NCBI GenBank assembly: GCA_030602675.1
Contig: JAUVZH010000130.1
Coordinates: 1-7,128 of the forward strand
Length of the DNA: 7,128 nucleotides
Source: Candidatus Heimdallarchaeota archaeon
Lineage (GTDB): Archaea > Asgardarchaeota > Heimdallarchaeia > JABLTI01
Direction: 5' to 3'
Position 1 is the first letter of the stretch; each line of letters begins with the position of its first letter. A model generated the notes under the pieces. It was not told the origin of the DNA and ran no database searches. It saw nothing but the letters and a program-made list of their open reading frames with translations. Of this stretch, positions 1 to 5,345 are shown piece by piece. Position numbers and translations under genes: made by a program.

Positions 1-86
1 ATTCAAAGATAATTCTATTAACTTCTTTTAGCTAGAAAAGGTATTTATTTTTCTGTTATCATATTCATACACTGAAAAGAATTTGA

Positions 87-234
87 GAACATGACATACT
101 TGTTACTGATGATCGAAAAGAAGGATTAGTTGTCAAGAGAATACTGGACTTCGCAAAATGAAATGAAGGTTCTTTCTGCGAAAGAGCTCTATGATTTTAG
201 TTCAAAGAAAATAATCAAAGATTACAAATTTTAG
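87..234 (+). pseudogene. Frameshifted remnant, possibly the C-terminus of a PIN-like protein
   Basis: Two adjoining frames look coding and are linked across the A-run at 155-158. The first (87-158) reads EHDILVTDDRKEGLVV and on to ILDFAK before TGA 159-161. The second (from 154) reads NEMKVLSAKELYDF and on to KDYKF before TAG 232-234. Deleting one A would join them into a continuous C-terminal segment of about 48 residues. The pattern of a hydrophobic strand, then TDDRK, a helix, then KVLSAKEL resembles the last acidic motif and final strand of PIN-type nucleases, where an acidic residue in a (T/S)(N/D)D context helps bind metal. No start codon or N-terminal half is visible; TGA 84-86 closes the frame upstream. 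The family assignment is an inference from a short motif. It could equally be chance coding likeness. Confidence 0.28.
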
Positions 235-236
235 TT

Positions 237-250
237 AAAAATATATTATA
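237..250 (+). promoter_or_regulatory. TATA-like box ahead of a possible structured RNA
   Basis: The run AAAAATATATTATA is a reasonable archaeal TATA/BRE-like sequence. Its centre is about 25 bases before position 270, where the first strong stem of the downstream structured segment begins. That is the usual archaeal TATA-to-start distance. In sequence this AT-rich such boxes also arise by chance. Confidence 0.28.
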
Positions 251-267
251 GATTACACAAATTCTTT

Positions 268-470
268 AATTGTCCCTGAAGGATACCCAGCGTTTTGTTC
301 CGGAGAGGACAATTGGTTGGGAACCCTATCAGGACACTCTTTGTTTTAAGGGGAGACAAACAAAGATTTGAGTCGGGATTAAATGCACATCCTTTTAGAA
401 GACACACTACACGCTAAAGAATCCCAAATAGATAGGAATTATAGCCTTTTCCTGTAGCCAGTTTTTCTTC
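268..470 (+). ncRNA. Candidate structured RNA with consecutive stem-loops
   Basis: This stretch is visibly richer in G+C than its flanks and has no convincing reading frame. Perfect complementary arms follow one another: AATTGTCC 268-275 with GGACAATT 307-314 (8 bp); GGTT 315-318 with AACC 322-325 (GGG loop); TCTTTGTTT 338-346 with AAACAAAGA 358-366 (9 bp); GGGATT 375-380 with AATCCC 420-425 (6 bp). A second AATCCC at 483-488 could compete for the last stem. A TATA-like box lies about 25 bases before the first stem and a T-run (461-467) could end the transcript, which fixes the suggested strand. I could not match it to RNase P RNA, SRP RNA, 5S rRNA or tRNA: the signature conserved blocks of these are not visible. 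The strand and both ends are inferred. Confidence 0.35.
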
Positions 471-800
471 AAAGATGTACTGAATCCCAATTTTACTCCT
501 TTAACGACTTTATATAATTTATGAAATAACTAAAACGAGAGCAAGAAATTCTGTCTGGATAGTTAGAAGAGAAAAAGAAATCATATCAAGTAAAAAACAA
601 CATCACAACTGAAAGGAAGAAGAAAAAAAGGGAAAGACTTACAACTTCTCTATCTAGGCTTCTTTGTAGGTTCGTCCGAAAAAGTAGGACTATCAAATGT
701 TAAAACAAAACACATCTTAACCTTCCTTCTGCCAGAAGAGTATTAATTTTATTGAGAGAGGGCTTCCTCTAACTGAATTCTTTTTCTTTGGTAAAACACA
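471..800. other. Gene-free stretch with purine-rich tract and small hairpins
   Basis: No frame here is both long and started by a plausible codon. It contains a TATA-like TTTATATAATTT (about 509-520), a purine-rich tract (about 565-640), a compact inverted repeat CTTCTG-C-CAGAAG (726-738), and a hairpin AGAGG-GCTT-CCTCT (757-770) followed by a T-run at 780-785 that could serve as a terminator. GTCC 674-677 and GGAC 687-690 could form another short stem. None of these can be assigned a function. Confidence 0.3.
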
Positions 801-803
801 AAA

Positions 804-830
804 ACTTTTATGGACACTTGCAATGAGTGT
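804..830 (+). promoter_or_regulatory. Probable promoter and small inverted repeat upstream of the 43-residue zinc-ribbon gene
   Basis: The A-rich run followed by ACTTTTATGG (about 804-813) sits some 45 bases before the ATG at 857, a fitting place for an archaeal TATA box with a short leader. Immediately after it lies an inverted repeat ACACT-N7-AGTGT (814-818 with 826-830), between the box and the likely transcription start, where archaeal repressors often bind. Both are weak short motifs. Confidence 0.3.
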
Positions 831-856
831 AAAGGATTATTGGAGAAAAGAGGGTA

Positions 857-988
857 ATGACAAAAAAAATATGTCCCCATTGTAAGAATGAGTTGGACAC
901 TGCTGATATTCGGTGGCGTTCAAACAACAAAGAACAACAAGAAAAAACAGTAATGTACTATTGTCCACATTGCAAAAAGTCCTCATGA
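857..988 (+). CDS. Small zinc-ribbon protein, 43 residues
   Basis: The translation begins MTKKICPHCKNELDTADIRW and ends with a second knuckle YYCPHCKKSS before TGA. The two CPHC knuckles (Cys6/Cys9 and Cys36/Cys39, with 26 residues between) form a classic four-cysteine zinc ribbon. Such rubredoxin-like folds usually bind one zinc ion and serve in protein or nucleic-acid contacts. The linker is rich in R, N, K, Q and E and holds IRWRSNN, which could make a basic binding face. GAGGG at 850-854 lies just two bases before the ATG, unusually close, but no other Met fits. A T-run (1012-1018) follows the stop. The gene stands alone between two stem-rich segments. Small stand-alone zinc ribbons of this type are common in archaea. 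The exact role is unknown. The intact cysteines and clean ends make a real gene likely. Confidence 0.72.
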   Translation: MTKKICPHCKNELDTADIRWRSNNKEQQEKTVMYYCPHCKKSS

Positions 989-1008
989 ATTGGAAAAAGG
1001 GAGGGTGA

Positions 1009-1018
1009 TTCTTTTTTT
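1009..1018 (+). terminator. T-run terminator after the zinc-ribbon gene
   Basis: TTC followed by seven T residues (1012-1018) lies 24 bases after the TGA. Archaeal transcription commonly ends at such T-runs without a hairpin. If it is leaky, the transcript would run on into the stem-rich segment that follows. Confidence 0.4.
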
Positions 1019-1023
1019 CAAAA

Positions 1024-1239
1024 GTGCTTGGGAACAGCTCACAAGCAAGAACTCAAAGCAACCTGAGAGAGCACCATAGAATCCCGTGCAAGCGTCAGCA
1101 ATCACTGTAAGTGATTGGTAACGAGGACACGAGTCTGCTAGAAGCAAAAGCTTGAGGGTTAGCTCCTCATAGACACGAAGAAGAAGAATAACTTGTCAGT
1201 CAACCACTCACTATAAATGACTGATAGAGTTATTTTTTG
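1024..1239 (+). ncRNA. Candidate structured RNA or structured 3' region ending in a hairpin and T-run
   Basis: This segment is richer in G+C than its surroundings, lacks a plausible frame, and is full of complementary arms. Examples are TGCTTG 1025-1030 with CAAGCA 1042-1047 (or GTGCT 1024-1028 with AGCAC 1070-1074); CTCA 1052-1055 with TGAG 1064-1067; CAATCACT 1099-1106 with AGTGATTG 1110-1117 (8 bp, GTA loop), enclosed by CGTG 1085-1088 with CACG 1128-1131; AAGC-AAAA-GCTT 1142-1153; TGAGG 1153-1157 with CCTCA 1165-1169; and the terminal hairpin 1187-1234. A GACACGA direct repeat occurs at 1126-1132 and 1172-1178. Its end at a hairpin plus T-run suggests a plus-strand transcript. It may be independent or a processed tail of the zinc-ribbon mRNA. 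I do not recognise its class. Confidence 0.38.
1187..1239. terminator. Long hairpin serving as a likely bidirectional terminator
   Basis: Two stacked perfect arms, AATAACT 1187-1193 with AGTTATT 1228-1234 and TCAGTCA 1196-1202 with TGACTGA 1218-1224, form a 14-bp stem with a small internal loop and a 15-base apical loop. On the plus strand it runs into six T residues (1233-1238). On the minus strand it runs into TTCTTCTTCTTC. It lies exactly where the plus-strand segment meets the 3' end of the flavin-reductase gene, whose TAA (1230-1232) falls inside the right arm, so it can end both transcripts. Confidence 0.55.
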
Positions 1240-1796
1240 TATTCCTTTCCTAACTTGAAAGCATCAGCTAATTTTTCACCTGTAGACCAATATGACGGTT
1301 GTGCCTCAATTCCAAAGTATATAATTGGATTCATCTTTTTTACATCTGGTTTTCCATCAGTAAGATATTTTTCATCAATATAGGTATTAACCGCAGTTCC
1401 AATCACAATAAAATGATCAGGTAACTCAATTATGTCCTTAACTGATAGCTCGATGTTAATAGTACAATCTTTGATCATTGGAGCTTTTGTTTCCCCATAA
1501 AATAATTTGAACAACTTAGATTTGTCAGTTTTCCTTCCTGAAGTAATCCCAATGTAATCTGTTTCTTTTATGATGTTAACAGATGGAAAATTTATACTGA
1601 ATATTTGGTTGTTTCTGATCCCATCCATTGTATAATGTTTAACGTTTATAGAGGCCATCCAGATGGGAGGAGTTCGATTTAAGCGACTAACCCAAGTACA
1701 AGTCATGAAATTAGGTTTTTCATCCACTATTGTCCCAATAATTGTAATAGGCATTTGATAAGGAGAAAATCTTTGATCAAGTTTTATTTTTGTCAT
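1230..1796 (-). CDS. Flavin reductase-like FMN-binding protein (flavoredoxin family)
   Basis: A complete 188-residue protein, the usual size for the flavin reductase-like domain of the FMN-binding split-barrel superfamily, which includes flavoredoxin and NAD(P)H:flavin oxidoreductases. Visible family features are PNFMTCTWVSRLNRTPP (28-44), where the N-x-MT-x-(S/T)W stretch lines the flavin pocket; SGRKTDKSKL (86-95), the conserved GR-x-(S/T)DK-x-KL segment near the FMN phosphate; and a C-terminal SYWSTGEKLADAFKLGK (168-184), the aromatic-(Y/W)-x-x-G closing motif. It is expected to be a cytoplasmic homodimer with bound FMN, passing electrons to flavin or to a redox partner. The electron donor cannot be told from sequence. 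The ATG at 1796 has a weak GGAA at 9-6 bases upstream; a better AAAAGGAAA lies further off. It is monocistronic and convergent with the stem-rich segment. No redox partner gene is adjacent. Confidence 0.88.
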   Translation of the reverse strand: MTKIKLDQRFSPYQMPITIIGTIVDEKPNFMTCTWVSRLNRTPPIWMASINVKHYTMDGIRNNQIFSINFPSVNIIKETDYIGITSGRKTDKSKLFKLFYGETKAPMIKDCTINIELSVKDIIELPDHFIVIGTAVNTYIDEKYLTDGKPDVKKMNPIIYFGIEAQPSYWSTGEKLADAFKLGKEYKK

Positions 1797-1980
1797 GATA
1801 ATTCCATTTTCCTTTTATTAACAGTTAAAGTTAAAACTTAAAAAAATTGTTTTCAATCCAGTAATTTAATAATAAGCAAACGCTATTTTTTGTTTTTCGT
1901 AAAAACTCTAAAGTTCTGTTGTAAAAAAATGGTAATTTAGCTCTTCTAATATTAAAAAGGTTAAAGAGTTTTGTCGATAG

Positions 1981-2238
1981 AAATATGGAAAGGCGAGAAG
2001 AATTACATCCACAGCAACAATAAGTAGGTATGATTACCAAAATGGAGAAGTAAACTGTCAAGAACTAGCAGAAGAAATAACAGAAAAACAAGATTCAACA
2101 CATGCACTATATAATTTCATTTACTACTCGAAAACAATAACGAGATTCTATGAGTCAATGACTTATGTAAATAATAAACTAAGAAAACACTTGATAGAAG
2201 CAGTTAACCTATTAATCAATGATTTTAGAAAGAGATAG
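1981..2238 (+). pseudogene. Open frame of 85 codons without a start codon; probable gene fragment
   Basis: The frame is bounded by TAG 1978-1980 and TAG 2236-2238 and reads KYGKARRITSTATISRYDYQ, then a polar helical-looking part including CQELAEEITEKQDSTHALYN, and ends LINDFRKR. Eighty-five stop-free codons in such AT-rich DNA, with a balanced amino-acid mix, suggest real or recently real coding sequence. The first in-frame ATG is at 2158, far inside, so an intact gene is unlikely. Upstream of the TAG the same frame continues for 14 codons (NIKKVKEFCR) to TAA 1933. Downstream it continues for 18 codons (LLSLKYLQEIFSSLNKIRR) to TAA. I do not recognise the family; the C-terminal two thirds looks alpha-helical and cytoplasmic. 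It overlaps a minus-strand frame I consider spurious. Confidence 0.4.
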
Positions 2239-2551
2239 TTATTAAGTTTGAAATACTTGCAAGAAATTTTTTCTTCTTTGAACAAAATTAGAAGATAATG
2301 AAAACCTCAATCATAATCTATTTTATTTTTTTTATTCAATAGAAATTTATACAGATATATAATCTATAATGAAATTGATAATTTTGCAGCATTAGTAAGC
2401 ATTTTAGAATATCTGGGATAGGAAAAAAAGAATACATTGAAGTTATTTTCCTAATTTCTTATCATCTGATATTTCAACACATTTCATCGTTTAATTGATC
2501 TTGTATTAACTAAGAAATATTTTATAAATAGAAGATATTTGTTCTTTCTTT
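2239..2551. other. Empty AT-rich intergenic stretch
   Basis: All frames are short and broken. The only structures I see are the palindrome CTTGCAAG (2256-2263) and an A/T hairpin AAGAAA-TTT-TTTCTT (2261-2275) just after the 85-codon fragment, which could be its terminator. No promoter can be assigned with confidence. The stretch also forms the 3' flank of the large minus-strand propeller gene, without a clear T-run close to its stop. Confidence 0.4.
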
Positions 2552-4585
2552 TTATCTTCGTTTTCTAATAGTTAAAAAAACAATTGTGCTTATTCCAATT
2601 GCTCCTAAAATACTGAGAAGAATGATAATGGCATTCCACTTGAATTGAAAATAGAATTGAATTGATGTTTCCAGTATTTCCAGATTATCATATCCATCAG
2701 CTATATAGAAATAGTTGTCTTTTAGCTCCATTCCGAAAGTAACTCCTCCATCGTAGTAATGGGCTATTTTTTGAGGATCAGTTATTTCTTTTATATCAAA
2801 AATATTTATCCCAGTATATCCTCCAGTGCAGAGGTATCCTCCTACAAGTTGTACTGTAAGTATTGATACTAATGTTTCATCTCTATATTCCCCAATATAT
2901 TTAGGATTGTTTGGTGATGATATATCAAGAAATAGCATATTATCATCGGATGAAGTTATGCAAGCACGATCTTCATTTATAGTAATATATCTCCAATAGA
3001 TGTTATCGGGTAAAAGATATTCTGTAATCAACTGTGGATTTGCAGGATTTGAAAAATCATACACTTTCATTTTTGAAATACCATCCACACTAATTGTGTA
3101 GAGGTTGTTTCCATCGATCGCAAGACTATAATAGCAATAACCATCGAAAATAGTTTCAACTTCTTGTGGGTTCGTTTTTGAACTTATATCGAAGATTACT
3201 ATCCCAGTACTTTCTGCAGCAATAATGAGATACTGTGAATATAGTATAAAATCATAATACTCTACAAATGGTTGGTGATAATTCCCCATACTAGTAATTT
3301 CGTCTCCATCTGTTATACTCACAATTTCTAGATAACCATTAAAATCAAGAAGATACCCATATCCATCTTCAATTATTATGTTTTTATAATAGCGGCTATT
3401 AGAAGATTGGTATTGACTAATTTTTTGTGGCTGAGATATGTTAGTAATGTCAAAAACTTCTAATCCTGCATCACCATCCGCCAAATAAAGATAATCCTCC
3501 TGTAAGCATACCTGACAGGCCATTCCTCCATTTGAAAATTCACTCACTAATTGAGGTACATTAATGGTAGAAATATCAATAATGAAAACCCCTCTATTAG
3601 TATCTATTAAATAAAGGTAATTCTCTGAAACTTCTAAACAAGATAATGATGGATAAGTTATACCTAGCTCTATAGCAGAAAGTTTAGTAATATTTTGTAA
3701 TGATGTCGCATCAGTTACATTGATGATGTTAAGACTAATATCACTCAGCACATAAGCAAAGTTATTTTCAACAAAAATCCTTTCTACCCAGCTATCATTA
3801 ATACCACTTTCACTCAATTGAGTAATGTTAGAGATATCACTAATATTGAGTACGACAAATTTGTTTGAATTATCTATAAGGTAAGCATAATTATTATTAA
3901 TTCTTATTCGATAAAATTCTGATTCAACATCTTGATAAATCTCACTTTCAGTAGGTTTAGTTATATTCGAAATATCTACCACTCTCATCTGCCCTGCACT
4001 ATCAAGGACATACAATCTTTCCCCATCCACAGCATAATCACCTATATTGTTATCTGGTATTGAAAAGCTAGTTATCGATTGCATATTTTTTGGATCAGAA
4101 ATGTTTAGAATTGATAAATTCCCACCATCAACAACAAAAGCACATTCTCCCCATAACTGCAAATTTTCAGGATAATCTTGGAATAGATAGTTGTCAAGTA
4201 ATTCAGTTCCACTTCCTTTTGAAAGATTATAACTCATTAGCATCGAAGAATTCAAACCAAAAATTGTCTCATTTTGAATTTTTACCTCTTTTACATTTCC
4301 TTTGATTTCTTTATGTAATAAAAGTGAATCTGGTAAGCTTTTGTTTAAGATTATTATTCCTTCATTTGATGCTATTACCATAATATCTTCTTCAAAATCT
4401 AAACCTAAGAATTGCCCGTAATTATCATCATATTGTGCAATTTCAACAAGTTTCTCAGATTGTGAAACCAAGTTCTCACTATTTATTGGCATAACAAAAG
4501 AATTTACTGCTAAATAAATAGATGTTAGTAAAAGAATTGTAAGAATAAGGTAAGCTCCCTTCATATTTATCCTTTTCAAATTCAA
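2552..4585 (-). CDS. Membrane-anchored LVIVD-repeat beta-propeller protein, 14 units
   Basis: A 677-residue protein with an N-terminal hydrophobic helix (about 10-30, signal anchor or signal peptide), a large repeat region, and a C-terminal helix (about 651-673) ending in RKRR, so the propeller should face outside with a basic cytoplasmic tail. The repeats carry the LVIVD signature, hydrophobic-(D/N)-IS-(x)n-NP-hydrophobic: DISTINVPQLV (337-347), DITNISQPQKI (379-389), DISSKTNPQEV (467-477), DISSPNNPKYI (554-564) and DIKEITDPQKI (597-607). I count 14 units about 43 residues apart, starting near 77, 116, 158, 201, 244, 286, 334, 376, 420, 463, 507, 551, 594 and 636. Fourteen suggests two seven-bladed propellers, probably for binding or adhesion; no catalytic residues are evident. 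Start: TTG at 4585 sits 8 bases after a full AAGGAGG; ATG at 4564 (residue 8) has a weaker AAAGGA. The gene is monocistronic. Confidence 0.85.
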   Translation of the reverse strand: MNLKRINMKGAYLILTILLLTSIYLAVNSFVMPINSENLVSQSEKLVEIAQYDDNYGQFLGLDFEEDIMVIASNEGIIILNKSLPDSLLLHKEIKGNVKEVKIQNETIFGLNSSMLMSYNLSKGSGTELLDNYLFQDYPENLQLWGECAFVVDGGNLSILNISDPKNMQSITSFSIPDNNIGDYAVDGERLYVLDSAGQMRVVDISNITKPTESEIYQDVESEFYRIRINNNYAYLIDNSNKFVVLNISDISNITQLSESGINDSWVERIFVENNFAYVLSDISLNIINVTDATSLQNITKLSAIELGITYPSLSCLEVSENYLYLIDTNRGVFIIDISTINVPQLVSEFSNGGMACQVCLQEDYLYLADGDAGLEVFDITNISQPQKISQYQSSNSRYYKNIIIEDGYGYLLDFNGYLEIVSITDGDEITSMGNYHQPFVEYYDFILYSQYLIIAAESTGIVIFDISSKTNPQEVETIFDGYCYYSLAIDGNNLYTISVDGISKMKVYDFSNPANPQLITEYLLPDNIYWRYITINEDRACITSSDDNMLFLDISSPNNPKYIGEYRDETLVSILTVQLVGGYLCTGGYTGINIFDIKEITDPQKIAHYYDGGVTFGMELKDNYFYIADGYDNLEILETSIQFYFQFKWNAIIILLSILGAIGISTIVFLTIRKRR

Positions 4586-4640
4586 GACAACAACCTCCTT
4601 ATTTCATAGAAGATTTGTTCCAGTGCTCAGTGTTTCTTGT

Positions 4641-4659
4641 GTTTAATAATGTGTTAAAC
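4641..4659 (-). promoter_or_regulatory. Inverted repeat in the likely promoter of the propeller gene
   Basis: GTTTAA (4641-4646) and TTAAAC (4654-4659) form a perfect 6-bp inverted repeat with a 7-base spacer, about 55-75 bases upstream of the TTG start. On the minus strand it contains TTATTAAAC, which could act as the TATA box, so a protein bound here would block transcription. The motif is short and A/T-rich, so chance is a real possibility. Confidence 0.25.
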
Positions 4660-4735
4660 TATGCTATTTAGCTTTCTCACAAATAATTCCATTAAATTCC
4701 TTGTTCTTTCTTTTTTAAAATCTTTTTAATTTAAG

Positions 4736-4750
4736 AATATATTATATAAT
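4736..4750 (+). promoter_or_regulatory. TATA-like box of the broken zinc-ribbon/membrane gene
   Basis: AATATATTATATAAT lies 25-40 bases before the TTG at 4775, preceded by an A/T-rich stretch. With the usual spacing, transcription would start just before the ribosome-binding sequence GGTGAT (4763-4768), giving a very short leader. Because it is near-symmetric it could also be read leftward, but it is far from the propeller gene's start. Confidence 0.35.
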
Positions 4751-4774
4751 CATAAGGAAATTGGTGATTTAAAT

Positions 4775-5173
4775 TTGCAGAGAAAGTGCTCAGTATGTGG
4801 AGAGAGGAATGATAAAGATGCTGAATTTTGTATTGTCTGCGGTTAAAAAATTAAGGTACTAGTACTTGGAGACTTTATCTCAAAATGTGTTCATCCTTTT
4901 TCAATCGTTTCCTTATTTCTTAGAGGTCTTGGTGTAGGTATTTTTACTTGGTTATCCATACCTATTACAAATCACATGAATGGCATTACTAATTATGGTG
5001 CACTTGGGATTTTTTGTAGTTTTCAGCTTATTGCTATCATTGGGATAATTTTCAGAGTAATTGGAGTGAAAAAAGGAAAAGAACGAGTCTCGATTATAGG
5101 TCTCATCTTAAATATCGTTCATTTGCTTCTTGAATTTGCGCCTATAATGAATCTTATTTTCAATTTTTTATGA
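4775..5173 (+). pseudogene. Zinc-ribbon plus transmembrane protein interrupted by an in-frame TAA
   Basis: One frame, 132 codons to TGA, with a single TAA at codon 24 (4844-4846). Codons 1-23 read MQRKCSVCGERNDKDAEFCI then VCG: a zinc ribbon with Cys5, Cys8, Cys19 and Cys22, the common archaeal 'zinc-ribbon domain' motif. After the TAA the same frame continues with a short linker, a hydrophobic segment HPFSIVSLFLRGLGVGIF (40-57), then GALGIFCSFQLIAIIGIIF (75-93), VKKGKERVSIIGLILNI (98-114) and a last helix, the helix-(KKGK)-helix arrangement seen in DUF4190-like membrane proteins that often follow such ribbons. The TTG start is supported by GGTGAT seven bases before it (4763-4768). The zinc ribbon would sit in the cytoplasm. 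An alternative reading is a 23-residue ribbon peptide plus a separate 65-residue membrane protein from ATG 4976. The shared frame favours one gene with a nonsense mutation. Confidence 0.68.
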
Positions 5174-5237
5174 GTATCTAGCTTTCTAGTGATTAACTAT
5201 ATTTACAAGTACCTTACTTATTATTGATGAATAACTC

Positions 5238-5345
5238 ATGCAAAAAGATCCAACAAAGCGTTTCTCTGATCATGTTGAAAATTATAGTAAATATAGGCCT
5301 AGCTATCCAGCGAAATTAATTACTGACTTAAGGATAAGAAGGTAA
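5238..5345 (+). pseudogene. Truncated N-terminus of a class I SAM-dependent methyltransferase
   Basis: The 35-codon frame reads MQKDPTKRFSDHVENYSKYR then PSYPAKLITDL and four further residues before TAA. The pattern (R)FS-x-x-V-E-x-Y-x-K-Y-R-P-x-Y-P is the well-known N-terminal segment of UbiE-like/type 11 methyltransferases, which normally run to about 250 residues and reach the SAM-binding D-x-G-x-G-x-G loop some 20-30 residues further on. Here the likeness ends near LITDL and no SAM motif follows in any frame, because the DNA turns into the 3' end of the minus-strand gene (its TAA is at 5328-5330). The start region seems intact, with a possible TATA-like ACTATATTTAC (about 5197-5207) but only a weak GATGA ribosome-binding sequence. 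It is best read as a gene cut by a deletion or rearrangement; the resulting peptide is unlikely to be active. Confidence 0.72.

Noticed and set aside
106..118. CTGATGA followed by GAAA, as in a hammerhead ribozyme core
   Set aside because: Only two bases separate the two boxes, leaving no room for stem II, and no flanking stems I and III are seen.
407..490. Minus-strand mini-frame of 27 residues (TTG 490) with AAAGGAG five bases before it and a TATA-like box upstream
   Set aside because: The initiation signals are decent, but the product is very short, unrecognised, and overlaps the stem-rich segment; the TATA-like box is too close to leave room for a leader. It could be a lost gene's start.
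565..640. Purine-rich tract that stays open in one frame for about 40 codons
   Set aside because: The translation is a Lys/Arg/Glu low-complexity run without a start codon, as expected from base composition alone.
1831..2061. Minus-strand frame of 76 codons with a YCCCGC cysteine run
   Set aside because: It overlaps the better-looking plus-strand frame at 1981-2238, has an odd composition and no clear ribosome-binding sequence, and the cysteines are clustered rather than spaced as metal knuckles.
4090..4305. Plus-strand frame of 71 codons
   Set aside because: It lies wholly inside the propeller gene on the opposite strand, whose repeat structure is unmistakable.
4856..4865. Perfect palindrome GTACTAGTAC
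   Set aside because: It is ten bases long and inside the coding frame of the broken ribbon gene, with no promoter context; probably chance.
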